Source of the DNA: an uncultured Eubacteriales bacterium
GTDB lineage: Bacteria; Bacillota; Clostridia; Oscillospirales; Oscillospiraceae
Reading direction: 5' to 3'
NCBI GenBank assembly: GCA_902492005.1
Contig: CABUJV010000007.1
Coordinates: forward strand, 7,814 to 71,813
Length of the DNA: 64,000 nucleotides
Positions within the stretch are counted from its first letter, which is position 1; each line of letters opens with the position of its first letter. Made by a program: the position numbers and the translations under genes. This document shows positions 1 through 8,169 of the stretch, one piece after another. The notes beneath the pieces are model-generated. The model was not told the DNA's origin and did no database searches. It saw only the letters and a list, made by a program, of their open reading frames with translations.

Positions 1-1
1 A

Positions 2-835
2 CAGGACCGGCTGAAAAAGGACATCAGGCGGCTGGATGAGGCGGCGCGCCGGACGGCCGGCTGGTCCGACGCGGCGGAGAGGGCCAAGAAAGGGACCCGA
101 AATTCCGGCCTGCGGCCGGACCGGGGATTTCTGGGCCATAAGGCGGCCAAACTGATGAAACGCGCCAAAGCGGTGGAGGAGCGCCGGCAGAGCGCCGCAG
201 AGGAAAAAGCCGGGCTCCTGCGGGACCTGGAGACGGCGGCGGAGCTGAAGCTCCACCCCCTGAGCCACCCCCAGCGGCGCATCCTGGAGGTGAAGGACCT
301 CTGCGTGGATTACGGCGGCGGGCCGGTCTGCCCACCTCTCTCCTTCACCCTGGAGCGAGGGGAGCGGGTGGCCCTCCGGGGGCCCAACGGGGCGGGGAAG
401 TCCAGCCTGCTGAAGCTGCTGCTGGGCCAAGAGATCCCACACACCGGCACGGTGTGGCTGGCGGGGGGGACACAGATTTCCTATGTGCCGCAGGACGCCT
501 CCTTTCTGCGGGGGGACCTGAGGACCTTTATTCGGGAAAGCGGACTTGACGAGAGCCTGTTCAAAGCCGTTCTGCGCAAGCTGGACTTCCAGCGGACACA
601 GTTTGAAAAAGACATGGCGGACTACAGCGACGGCCAGAAAAAGAAGGTCCTTCTGGCCCGCAGCCTGTGCCAGCCGTCCCACCTGTACCTGTGGGACGAG
701 CCGCTGAATTTCGTAGATGTGTACGCCCGGATGCAAATAGAGGACCTTTTGCTGACGTACCAGCCTACCATGATCTTCGTGGAGCACGACCGGGCCTTTA
801 CCGAGCAGGTAGCCACCAGCGTGGTGGAGCTGTAG
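2..835 (+). CDS. ABC-F family ATPase, Lsa/Vga-like, C-terminal part (5' truncated by window edge)
   Basis: The open frame enters from the left edge, so this is the inter-domain linker plus the second ATPase domain. The linker is basic and helical (GFLGHKAAKLMKRAKAVEER), as in ABC-F proteins that enter the ribosomal E site. The ATPase domain has Walker A GPNGAGKSS, a variant signature YSDGQKKK, and Walker B followed by WDEPLNFVD. That last motif is characteristic of the Lsa/Vga/Msr antibiotic-resistance ABC-F group. There are no membrane segments, as expected for a soluble translation factor. Known members dislodge lincosamides, streptogramins or pleuromutilins from the ribosome. Whether this copy confers resistance cannot be judged without its N-terminal domain. 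Confidence 0.85.
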   Translation, partial: QDRLKKDIRRLDEAARRTAGWSDAAERAKKGTRNSGLRPDRGFLGHKAAKLMKRAKAVEERRQSAAEEKAGLLRDLETAAELKLHPLSHPQRRILEVKDLCVDYGGGPVCPPLSFTLERGERVALRGPNGAGKSSLLKLLLGQEIPHTGTVWLAGGTQISYVPQDASFLRGDLRTFIRESGLDESLFKAVLRKLDFQRTQFEKDMADYSDGQKKKVLLARSLCQPSHLYLWDEPLNFVDVYARMQIEDLLLTYQPTMIFVEHDRAFTEQVATSVVEL

Positions 836-855
836 GTGCCGGTCCTTATCGAAGA

Positions 856-895
856 TGAAAAAGCGGCGTCCTCCCGAAGGAGGACGCCGCTTGGG
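856..895 (-). terminator. Rho-independent terminator of gltX
   Basis: A 14-bp perfect GC-rich stem (861-874 with 879-892, loop CGAA on the plus strand) is followed on the minus strand by a run of T. It lies just past the gltX stop and also separates it from the convergent ABC-F gene. Confidence 0.85.
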
Positions 896-904
896 TACAG
901 GCGA

Positions 905-2395
905 TCACTGGGCCAGCTTTTCCATGCCGGTCCGGATGCGGCGGAGCGTCTCGTCCTTACCTAGAATCTGGCACAGCTCCACCGCCCCGCCGGGGGTGAC
1001 GGCCTTGCCGCTGAGGGCGGTGCGCACCGGCCACATGATGCGGCCGTTCTTCAGCTCCAGTCGTTCGGCCAGGCCGATGAGCGCGTCGTGGATGGAGTCG
1101 TAGGTCCAGGGCTCCAGCCGCTCCAGCACGGGCAGCACCTGCTGCAGGGCCTCCAGGGAGTTTTCCAGGTTGGTCTTCATCTTCTTGTGGACGTACAGCT
1201 CGGTGGAGTAGTCGGGCAGCGCATCAAAAAAGTCCACCTGGGGAGCGATGTCCTCAAAGGTGTCGCACCGGGGCTGGACCAGGGGAGCGATGAGCCTCCA
1301 GTCAATGGCGGGGTTTTTCACCGCCTGCCTCAGATAGGGCTCGGCGGCGGCGCAGAAGGCGTCCGTATCCATGGCCCGGAGATATTTGGCGTTGAAATAC
1401 TTCAGCTTCTCCAGGTCAAAGATGGCGGGCGACTTGGAGATTCCGCCGATGTCAAAGCTGTGAGAGAGCTCATCCAGAGTGAAGAATTCCCGCTCGCTCT
1501 CCTCGCCCTTGGGGGACCAGCCCAGCAGGGCCACGTAGTTGACCACGGCCTCGGACAAAAAGCCCATGGCCAGCAGATCCTCATAGGAGGGGTCCCCGTG
1601 GCGCTTGGACATCTTGTTGTGCTGGTCACGCATAACGGGAGAGCAGTGGATATAGGTGGGGACCTCCCAGCCGAAGGCCTGGTAGAGCAGATTGTACTTC
1701 GGAGCGGAGGAGAGATACTCCGAGCCCCGGACCACATGGGTGATGCCCATCAGGTGGTCGTCGATCACGTTGGCAAAATTGTAGGTGGGCAGGCCGTCGG
1801 ATTTGATGAGCACCTGGTCGTCCAGCGTCTCATTCTCCACGGTGATGTCCCCGAACACCGCGTCGTGGAAGGTGGTGGAGCCGCTTTCGGGGATGCGCTG
1901 GCGGATCACATAGGGAACGCCGCATGAAAGCTTTTCGTCGATCTCCTCCTGGGTGAGATGGCGGCAGCGGCCGTCATAGCCGCCGATGCCGTTTTCCCCG
2001 TGGAGGGACTCCAGCCGCTCCTTGTCGCAGAAGCAGCGGTAGGCGCCGCCCTTTTCCACCAGAAGCTGGGCATACGTTCCATAGAGCGTCCGGCGCTCCG
2101 TCTGAATATAGGGGCCCACCGGGCCGCCCAGATCGGGGCCCTCGTCCCAGGTGAGACCGCACTTGCGCAGAGTGGCGTAGATGACGTCGGTGGCGCCCTC
2201 CACCAGGCGGCCCTGGTCGGTGTCCTCGATGCGCAGGATGAATTTGCCGCCGGCGTGGCGGGCGATGAGCCAGGTATACAGGGCGGTGCGCAGGTTTCCC
2301 ACGTGCATGTAGCCGGTGGGAGAGGGGGCGAACCGGGTGCGGACCTCTCCGTTCGGGATGCGGCGCTCCATCTCCTCAAACCAAGTCATATCCAT
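905..2395 (-). CDS. gltX: Glutamyl-tRNA synthetase
   Basis: A class I aminoacyl-tRNA synthetase that charges tRNA-Glu (and possibly tRNA-Gln for later amidation) in the cytosol. The 496-residue protein has the usual length. The N-terminal Rossmann domain opens with RTRFAPSPTGYMHVGNLRTA, containing the HIGH-type motif, and includes RIEDTDQGR. The KMSKS-type loop reads KMSKRHG near the middle, and the C-terminal anticodon-binding helices follow. The given start adds about 17 residues before the conserved block, so a slightly later start is possible. The gene diverges from trpS and the two promoters overlap. Confidence 0.96.
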   Translation of the reverse strand: MDMTWFEEMERRIPNGEVRTRFAPSPTGYMHVGNLRTALYTWLIARHAGGKFILRIEDTDQGRLVEGATDVIYATLRKCGLTWDEGPDLGGPVGPYIQTERRTLYGTYAQLLVEKGGAYRCFCDKERLESLHGENGIGGYDGRCRHLTQEEIDEKLSCGVPYVIRQRIPESGSTTFHDAVFGDITVENETLDDQVLIKSDGLPTYNFANVIDDHLMGITHVVRGSEYLSSAPKYNLLYQAFGWEVPTYIHCSPVMRDQHNKMSKRHGDPSYEDLLAMGFLSEAVVNYVALLGWSPKGEESEREFFTLDELSHSFDIGGISKSPAIFDLEKLKYFNAKYLRAMDTDAFCAAAEPYLRQAVKNPAIDWRLIAPLVQPRCDTFEDIAPQVDFFDALPDYSTELYVHKKMKTNLENSLEALQQVLPVLERLEPWTYDSIHDALIGLAERLELKNGRIMWPVRTALSGKAVTPGGAVELCQILGKDETLRRIRTGMEKLAQ

Positions 2396-2434
2396 GACGA
2401 TTCCTCCAAAACGATCTTTTGTGTGTCTGGGACC

Positions 2435-2463
2435 ATTCTAACGGTGTGGGTAAAACTTGTCAA
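2435..2463 (-). promoter_or_regulatory. Sigma-A promoter of gltX
   Basis: On the minus strand, TTGACA (2458-2463) and TAGAAT (2435-2440) are separated by exactly 17 bp, about 40 bp before the gltX start. Its -35 box lies over the -35 box of the divergent trpS promoter. Confidence 0.75.
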
Positions 2464-2485
2464 GCGGTGCGGGATGTGATATGAT
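2457..2485 (+). promoter_or_regulatory. Sigma-A promoter of trpS
   Basis: TTGTCA (2457-2462), 17 bp, TATGAT (2480-2485). The predicted transcript has a leader of roughly 45 nt, too short for a T-box, and no T-box sequence is visible. The -35 overlaps the gltX -35 on the other strand. Confidence 0.75.
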
Positions 2486-2537
2486 AATCAAGTATGTAAA
2501 TCCAGGGTATCGAACCTGATTTCGAGGTGTTTGAAGC

Positions 2538-3545
2538 ATGGAAAACGAGAAGAAAGTGATTCTGTCCGGCATCCAGCCCAGCGGAGAACTGACGCTGGGC
2601 TCCTATCTGGGGGCCATCAAGAACTGGGTGGAGCTGGCCGATGAATACGACTGTTACTATATGATGGCGGATATGCACTCCATCACGGTACGTCAGAACC
2701 CCGCCGACCTGCGCCGGCGGACGCTCACCCAGATGGCGGCCTATATCGCCTGCGGCCTGGACCCGGAGAAGAACACCATCTTCATCCAGTCCCATGTGCC
2801 CGCTCACGCCGAACTGGCCTGGGTGCTCAACTGCTACACCATGTTCGGGGAGCTCTCCCGCATGACGCAGTTCAAGGACAAGTCGGCCAAGAATGCCGAC
2901 AACATCAACGCCGGGCTCTTCACCTATCCGGCCCTGATGGCCGCCGATATCCTCCTTTATCAGGCCGACCTGGTGCCGGTGGGCGGGGACCAGAAGCAGC
3001 ATGTGGAGATCTGCCGGGATATTGCCAACCGCTTCAACGGCGTGTATGGAGAGGTGTTTCAGATCCCGGAGCCCTATATCCCTAAGGTGGGGGCCCGCAT
3101 CATGTCCCTCACCAGCCCGGACAGCAAGATGTCCAAATCCGACAAGGACCCCAACGGCTGCGTCTACGTGCTGGAAAAGCCGGAGGACATCCTGCGCAAA
3201 TTCAAGAAGGCCGTTACCGACAGCGACACCGAGCGCTGTGTTCGGTATGACCCGGAGCAGAAGCCCGGCGTGTCCAACCTGATGACCATCTACTCCGTGG
3301 CCACGGGCCGGAGCTTCGACGAGATCGAGGCCGAGTTCGACGGCAAGGGCTACGGCGCCTTCAAGCCCGCCGTGGGCGAGGCCGTGGTGGAGATGTTCCG
3401 CCCCATCCGGGAGGAGACCGAGCGCATCCTGGCGGATAAGGCGTATCTGGAGTCCGTCTACCGCGCCGGGGCGGAGAAGGCCGGCTATGTGGCCAACAAG
3501 ACCCTGCGCAAGGTCTATAAAAAGGTCGGCTTTGTGGCCCGCTGA
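2538..3545 (+). CDS. trpS: Tryptophanyl-tRNA synthetase
   Basis: A class I synthetase that attaches tryptophan to tRNA-Trp. The protein is 335 residues, the normal bacterial length. The HIGH-type motif lies in SGIQPSGELTLGSYLGAI at residues 10-27, and the KMSKS loop in KMSKSDKDPNG near residue 200. The dimeric core and C-terminal helices follow. It is followed after 20 bp by the tagO-like gene with no terminator between, so read-through into the cell-wall genes is likely. In many Firmicutes trpS is T-box controlled; the short leader here argues against that. Confidence 0.97.
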   Translation: MENEKKVILSGIQPSGELTLGSYLGAIKNWVELADEYDCYYMMADMHSITVRQNPADLRRRTLTQMAAYIACGLDPEKNTIFIQSHVPAHAELAWVLNCYTMFGELSRMTQFKDKSAKNADNINAGLFTYPALMAADILLYQADLVPVGGDQKQHVEICRDIANRFNGVYGEVFQIPEPYIPKVGARIMSLTSPDSKMSKSDKDPNGCVYVLEKPEDILRKFKKAVTDSDTERCVRYDPEQKPGVSNLMTIYSVATGRSFDEIEAEFDGKGYGAFKPAVGEAVVEMFRPIREETERILADKAYLESVYRAGAEKAGYVANKTLRKVYKKVGFVAR

Positions 3546-3565
3546 TACAAAGGAGTAACATACCC

Positions 3566-4687
3566 ATGCCTTTGACCGAATTGAGCTTTCTCGGGCTGGT
3601 GGCCACCGCCCTGATCACGGCGCTGCTCATCTCCTTTGTGGCCACGCCGGTGGTCAAATCCTTGGCGCAGAAGGTGGGAGCGGTGGACGTGCCCAAAGAC
3701 GGCCGCCGGATGCACGACCACCCCATCCCACGGATGGGCGGGCTGGCCATCTTCCTAGGCTTTACCCTGGCGGTACTGGTCTTTGCCGACCTGACCCGGC
3801 AGCTCCAGGGGATGCTGCTGGGGGCGGTGATCATCGTCGTCCTCGGCATCTTTGATGATATCTATGCCCTGCGGGCCTCCTTCAAATTCGTGGTCCAGAT
3901 CATCGCCGCCCTGGTGGCGGTGCTCTACGGAGGCAACGTGATCTCCGTGCTGTCCAACCCCAATATCTTCAGCAGCAACCCCTGGTGGGTGCTGGGGCCG
4001 CTGGCCATCCCCGTCACGGTGCTGTGGATCGTGGCCATCACCAACGCCGTCAACCTCATCGACGGGCTGGACGGCCTGGCGGTAGGGGTGTCGACCATCA
4101 GCTCCATGACCCTGCTGGTCATCGCCCTGACGGTGGCCGACTGGGAGGTGGCGGTGCTGATGGGCGCCCTGGCGGGGTCCTGCATCGGATTCATGCCCTA
4201 CAATCTGAATCCCGCCAAGATCTTTATGGGGGATACCGGCTCTACCTTTCTGGGCTTTGTGCTGGCGGTAGTGTCCATCCAGGGGCTGTTCAAATTCTAC
4301 ACCATTATCTCCTTTGCGGTGCCCTTCCTGATGCTGGGACTGCCCATTTTTGACACGGCCTTCGCCTTTATCCGCCGCATCGCCCACGGGCAGAACCCCA
4401 TGTCTCCGGACCGGAGCCACGTCCACCACCGCCTCATCGACATGGGCTTTAACCAGAAGCAGGCGGTGGCAGTGCTGTACGTCATCAGCGCCATTTTAGG
4501 TCTGTCCGCCGTGGTCCTCACCACCAGCGGCGCGCTGAAGGCGATGATGCTGCTTCTGGCCCTCTGCGCCGCCGGGGCGGTCTCAGCCCGGCTGTTTTGG
4601 GGGAATAACAACGGGAAAAACCACCCCGACGAACCGGAGAAGGACAGGCCGGAAGCCAAACCGGATGGAGGAGAGGAAAAGCCATGA
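3566..4687 (+). CDS. tagO: Undecaprenyl-phosphate GlcNAc-1-phosphate transferase (TagO/WecA-type)
   Basis: A polytopic membrane enzyme of the MraY/WecA family. It moves GlcNAc-1-phosphate from UDP-GlcNAc onto undecaprenyl phosphate, the first step of teichoic acid or related wall polymers. About ten hydrophobic segments are visible. Family motifs include DVPKDGRRMHD, GIFDDIYALR, NAVNLIDGLDGLA, and a cytosolic PDRSHVHHRLIDMGF loop with the histidines typical of WecA/TagO rather than MraY. The C-terminus ends in a charged, low-complexity tail. The start is supported by AAAGGAG upstream. The gene overlaps mnaA by 4 bp (ATGA), which supports a shared wall-polymer role. Confidence 0.92.
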   Translation: MPLTELSFLGLVATALITALLISFVATPVVKSLAQKVGAVDVPKDGRRMHDHPIPRMGGLAIFLGFTLAVLVFADLTRQLQGMLLGAVIIVVLGIFDDIYALRASFKFVVQIIAALVAVLYGGNVISVLSNPNIFSSNPWWVLGPLAIPVTVLWIVAITNAVNLIDGLDGLAVGVSTISSMTLLVIALTVADWEVAVLMGALAGSCIGFMPYNLNPAKIFMGDTGSTFLGFVLAVVSIQGLFKFYTIISFAVPFLMLGLPIFDTAFAFIRRIAHGQNPMSPDRSHVHHRLIDMGFNQKQAVAVLYVISAILGLSAVVLTTSGALKAMMLLLALCAAGAVSARLFWGNNNGKNHPDEPEKDRPEAKPDGGEEKP

Positions 4688-5835
4688 AGCCAATCCGTGT
4701 GATGACCATCTTCGGCACTCGGCCGGAGGCCATCAAAATGGCCCCGCTGGTCCGGGAGTTGGCCGGACGGGACGGTATGGAAAGCCTCTGCTGCGTGACG
4801 GCACAGCACCGGCAGATGCTGGACAGCGTGCTGGAGATCTTTCGGCTCAAGCCGGACTACGACCTCAACATCATGGAGCCCAATCAGACGTTGTCCACCA
4901 TAACAAGCAAGTGTCTGGCCGGGGTGGAGCAGGTGCTGGGCCAGGCGAGACCGGACCTGGTGCTGGTCCACGGGGATACCTCCACCACCTTTGCCGGGGC
5001 TCTGGCCGCTTTTTACAGCAAGGTGGCTGTGGGCCATGTAGAAGCTGGACTGCGGACTTATGACAAGTATTCTCCCTTTCCGGAAGAGATGAATCGGACG
5101 CTGGTAGGGGACATAGCCGATCTCCACTTCTGCCCGACGGCGGCCAACCGGGAGAATTTGGCCAGGGAAGGGATTACCAAGGGCGTTTTCATTACCGGTA
5201 ATACGGTGATTGATGCCCTGAAAACCACAATTGTAAAGGATTACCGCTTTTCAACTGATATTTTGAATCAGTTGGATTTTGCAGGAAAAAAAGTCATTTT
5301 GGTGACCTGTCACCGGCGGGAGAACTATGGCCGCCCCATGGAAAACATCATGGCGGCCCTGCGGCAGCTGGCCCGGACCGTTCCGGATGCCGAGCTGGTC
5401 TATCCGGTCCATCTGTCGCCGGTGGTGCAGCAGGCGGCCCACGCTGGCCTGGACGGCCTGCCGAACGTCCATCTGATCGCGCCGCTCTCGGCGGACGAGA
5501 TGCACAACCTGATGGGCCGGTGCTACATGGTCATGACCGACTCCGGCGGGCTCCAGGAGGAGGCCCCCGCCCTGGGCAAGCCGGTGCTTGTCCTGCGGCG
5601 TGAGACCGAGCGGCCGGAGGCCGTCACCGCCGGGACCGTCAAGCTGGCCGGTACGGAACAGGAGGATATCTTCCGCATGGCGGCCGAACTGCTGGAGTGT
5701 CCCGAGGCCTATGCGGCCATGGCCCATGCGGTAAATCCCTACGGCGACGGATTTGCCTGCCGGCGGATCGCGGACGCCATTGAGTGGCATTTCGGCTTGC
5801 GGCCGGAACCGCCGCAGGCGTTTCGTGCGCAGTAA
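4684..5835 (+). CDS. mnaA: UDP-N-acetylglucosamine 2-epimerase (non-hydrolysing)
   Basis: Interconverts UDP-GlcNAc and UDP-ManNAc, supplying ManNAc for the linkage unit of wall teichoic acids. The 383-residue protein has the GT-B-like fold of the WecB/MnaA family. It shows the N-terminal FGTRPEAIKMAPL, the VHGDTSTTFAG segment, HVEAGLRTYDKYSPFPEEMNR with active-site acidic residues, and the C-terminal DSGGLQEEAP nucleotide-binding motif. The ATGA overlap with the tagO-like gene points to one translationally coupled unit. WecB of enterobacteria is the same enzyme; the symbol mnaA fits the Gram-positive setting. Confidence 0.94.
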   Translation: MKPIRVMTIFGTRPEAIKMAPLVRELAGRDGMESLCCVTAQHRQMLDSVLEIFRLKPDYDLNIMEPNQTLSTITSKCLAGVEQVLGQARPDLVLVHGDTSTTFAGALAAFYSKVAVGHVEAGLRTYDKYSPFPEEMNRTLVGDIADLHFCPTAANRENLAREGITKGVFITGNTVIDALKTTIVKDYRFSTDILNQLDFAGKKVILVTCHRRENYGRPMENIMAALRQLARTVPDAELVYPVHLSPVVQQAAHAGLDGLPNVHLIAPLSADEMHNLMGRCYMVMTDSGGLQEEAPALGKPVLVLRRETERPEAVTAGTVKLAGTEQEDIFRMAAELLECPEAYAAMAHAVNPYGDGFACRRIADAIEWHFGLRPEPPQAFRAQ

Positions 5836-5873
5836 AAGATGACGCGGCAGAAGGCGGGGGAGGTGGGACTGGC

Positions 5874-6665
5874 TTGGGACAGAAGAATAAGACGGTGCTC
5901 GCCCTCCTGATCGCCGTCGTCATTGTGGCGGCGGTGGGCGCCAGCTTCCTGCTCAATCTCATCAGCCCGGGGACCCCTGCGGTGGTACTGCCGGCGGCGA
6001 CTGAGCCCGGCAGCACGGTTGAGCCGGGCACACCCGGCGGCGATTTTTTCACGCCGGTGGAGGTCACGCCGGAGACGGTGCAGAGCGTGATCGAGACGCT
6101 GAGCCGCCCCAGCAACTATGCCCGGACGGTTACCATCCTCACCGCCGTCGGCGGGGATGCCTATGCGGCGGACACGGCCCGGGTTTGGGTGGACGGCGCG
6201 CCGGACACCATCTGGCCCCGCTGGACCCAGACGGAACGGACCAGACCCACCGGCCAAGTGGAGCACAGCATCATTGAGGAGACCGGAGAAGGGGAGGGAA
6301 CGCTCTACCTCTGGTATAACAACGACCGGGAGTATCGCAGCTACCCGGCGGACCGCTGGTCAGCGGATCTGTCGCAGCGCATTCCGACTTACGAGGATGT
6401 GCTGGCGCTGGAACGGGACTCTATCACGGATACGGGGTACGAGGAAAAAAGTGGCGCCCCCTGTATTTATGTCGAGGTGGAGGACCCGGAGCTTCATTAC
6501 CGGCAGCGGTACTGGGTCTCGGTCAACGACGGGCTGCTGGTGGCGGCCGAGACCGTCAAGGACGGCCAGGTGGTGCTCAGTGCCGGCGCCTCCGGCATGG
6601 AGTCCACCGAGGGCACCGAGTTCGCTCTGCCGGACGGGACGGTGCTCCACCGTACCAGTGACTGA
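5874..6665 (+). CDS. Membrane-anchored extracellular protein of unknown function
   Basis: No family is recognised with certainty. Starting from TTG at 5874, preceded by GGAGG about 10 nt upstream, the protein is 263 residues. It has one N-terminal transmembrane segment (TVLALLIAVVIVAAVGASFL), then a Pro/Thr/Gly-rich linker and a beta-rich external domain with many Trp and Tyr residues. An upstream ATG at 5784 would overlap mnaA by 52 bp in another frame and place charged residues before the membrane segment, so it is less likely. The external part faintly resembles LolA/LppX-like lipid-carrier folds; this is only an impression. It ends the wall-polymer transcription unit. Confidence 0.7.
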   Translation: MGQKNKTVLALLIAVVIVAAVGASFLLNLISPGTPAVVLPAATEPGSTVEPGTPGGDFFTPVEVTPETVQSVIETLSRPSNYARTVTILTAVGGDAYAADTARVWVDGAPDTIWPRWTQTERTRPTGQVEHSIIEETGEGEGTLYLWYNNDREYRSYPADRWSADLSQRIPTYEDVLALERDSITDTGYEEKSGAPCIYVEVEDPELHYRQRYWVSVNDGLLVAAETVKDGQVVLSAGASGMESTEGTEFALPDGTVLHRTSD

Positions 6666-6674
6666 GCATAGCAG

Positions 6675-6712
6675 ACAGGCACGCAGAGGGGCCCCCTCCG
6701 CGTGCCTGTTTT
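6675..6712 (+). terminator. Rho-independent terminator
   Basis: The outer stem pairs ACAGGCACGC (6675-6684) with GCGTGCCTGT (6700-6709), a GC-rich inner stem follows, and a short T run comes after it. It ends the trpS-tagO-mnaA direction and faces the minus-strand small genes. Confidence 0.75.
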
Positions 6713-6716
6713 GACA

Positions 6717-7160
6717 TTATTCCTTCTCTTTCTCCCTGCCACCCAGGCTAAACAGGAGCAGCAGGCCCAGGATAATGGCCATTTCGATGTTGTCCCCGTC
6801 GCCGTCCAGAAACAGGAAGAGCAGGATGAGCAGCAGGAGGATATCGCCGGTATCAATCTCGTCCAGTTTCAGGCCCTTCAGAAGCCCGGACAGCCAAGAG
6901 GCTTTCCGGTCCGGACCGCCCAGCGGCCCGGACGATCCGGGCGGCGGCTGGCGGGCGGTATGTGCTCCCGCCGGTCCGGGGCCATGGGGGGTGGCACGGT
7001 GGGACTGGGAGGATTCCGCTGCGTGAGACGTCTGCGGCGGCTGGTGCGCCTGGTGGGACGAAGCGCTGCCGCGGGGCGGCTCAGGATGCCGGAAGGGAGG
7101 GGCATCCTCCTCCACGACCCGAGTATAGGCTGTGCCATTGGGGATGTATCGGTTATACAT
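6717..7160 (-). CDS. Small protein with Pro-rich N-terminus and two hydrophobic C-terminal segments
   Basis: A 147-residue protein of unrecognised function, last of a three-gene minus-strand cluster. The first half is rich in Pro, His, Ser and Gly and looks disordered. The C-terminal third is strongly hydrophobic: GDILLLLILLFLFL, an acidic turn DGDGDN, then a second Leu-rich stretch ending in a charged tail. This suggests a hairpin membrane anchor. It overlaps the preceding gene by 8 bp, so the two are probably co-translated. No catalytic motif is seen. Confidence 0.65.
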   Translation of the reverse strand: MYNRYIPNGTAYTRVVEEDAPPFRHPEPPRGSASSHQAHQPPQTSHAAESSQSHRATPHGPGPAGAHTARQPPPGSSGPLGGPDRKASWLSGLLKGLKLDEIDTGDILLLLILLFLFLDGDGDNIEMAIILGLLLLFSLGGREKEKE

Positions 7161-7701
7161 GTTCGCCTTCGCCCCCTTCCTTGCTTTCGCGGAACATTCG
7201 AAGGGCGGCCCGAACCACCCGGGCCAGCCGGGCGGCCTGGATCGCCCGGTCTACCTTGGCAAACCGCTCTTCCCTGACAAAGGGGCGCAGAGCGGCCAGC
7301 AGGGCGGTCTTGTCATCGGCAGGACGGTTATACTCGCTGACCAGACGCATCCCCAACTGGATGAGCCTGGGGTCCAGATCGGCCAGGGCGGACAGGGGAT
7401 TGCCTCCGCCGTTCTGGAGCGTGCTGCCGCCGGAGCCTCCGTTCAGCAGGCCGCCCAGCAGATTCAGCATCCCGGATAGATCCGGGGCGGCGCTCTGCGG
7501 CGCTTGGGTCTCCAGGGCGGGCGGCGCGGCCTGAAGGGGTTCGGGCTCCGCTGGCATCGGAGGCGGATCCGGCTGTGTCGAGGCCTGCGTCGGCGCGGCG
7601 TTCCCGTCCCCGGTCAGGGCGCGGGCGATGGACATGATCTGGCCCATGGCCTCCGGGTTGCCGAGTACGGCATTGAGTTGTTCCGTGAAGTCGTCGGCCA
7701 T
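7153..7701 (-). CDS. Small protein with NPEAM-type helical motif, unknown function
   Basis: 182 residues, middle gene of the three-gene cluster. It opens with a helical segment containing NPEAMGQIMSIARAL, followed by a low-complexity linker rich in Pro, Ala, Gly and Asn (about residues 30-110) and a basic helical C-terminus with LRPFVREERFAKVD. The NPxxM-type helix resembles Sti1/DP co-chaperone motifs by eye only. The start is supported by GGAGGG about 8 nt upstream. The C-terminus overlaps the next gene. I do not recognise a named family. Confidence 0.65.
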   Translation of the reverse strand: MADDFTEQLNAVLGNPEAMGQIMSIARALTGDGNAAPTQASTQPDPPPMPAEPEPLQAAPPALETQAPQSAAPDLSGMLNLLGGLLNGGSGGSTLQNGGGNPLSALADLDPRLIQLGMRLVSEYNRPADDKTALLAALRPFVREERFAKVDRAIQAARLARVVRAALRMFRESKEGGEGEHV

Positions 7702-7751
7702 GGTTTGATCCCTCCAATCCGGTGCCGGGGAGCTTCAGGCGGGGGAGCCCG

Positions 7752-8033
7752 TCATTTTCCCTGAATGGTCTTATTGAGCTGCGCTACCACCTTGGCGCCG
7801 TTTGGGTCCTTCATCAGACGGTCCATCAGGCCCATAAGCTGGGAGGTGTCACCCTTCATGGCGGCCTCCGCCGCAGATTTCAGGCCGCCGCCCGCGCTTT
7901 GGTTGAGCAGATGCATCAGATGCTGGGTCTCGGGGGCCTTGGCCAGATTTTCCACCGCCGTCCTGTTTTTCAGAAGCTGGACGGCCTGGGGGCTCTTCAT
8001 AAGGTCGTTCATGTTGGGCTGACGATTTGCCAT
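7752..8033 (-). CDS. Small helical protein, unknown function
   Basis: 93 residues, first gene of the cluster. The start was set at ATG 8033 because AAGGAGG lies 8-10 nt upstream; a longer frame starting at 8060 has no such site. The sequence is almost wholly helical, with repeated short motifs of the type SPQAVQLL, APETQHLMHLL and DPNGAKVV. These resemble Sti1-like DP repeats and the N-terminal helix of the next protein. Shared motifs imply that the first two proteins of the cluster act together. No enzyme motif is visible. Confidence 0.7.
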   Translation of the reverse strand: MANRQPNMNDLMKSPQAVQLLKNRTAVENLAKAPETQHLMHLLNQSAGGGLKSAAEAAMKGDTSQLMGLMDRLMKDPNGAKVVAQLNKTIQGK

Positions 8034-8169
8034 GGCAGTTTCCTCCTTCGAAGGCGGCACGGCCGCGCCGGTCCGCCGGTTGGGGTTTCTAAATTTGGTT
8101 TCAGAGTATTATATGTGCCGCGGCAGGGAAGGTGACTGCACAGCGGCGGTTTTGGAAGAGAGGCTTGAG

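Noticed and set aside
2490..2530. A tRNA T-arm-like stretch (GGTTCGATACCC on the minus strand) in the trpS leader
   Set aside because: A four-pair stem exists, but there is no acceptor, D or anticodon arm and no CCA end. It overlaps the trpS transcript leader.
2396..2537. T-box riboswitch for trpS
   Set aside because: The leader after the predicted start is only about 45 nt and no T-box or specifier loop sequence is present.
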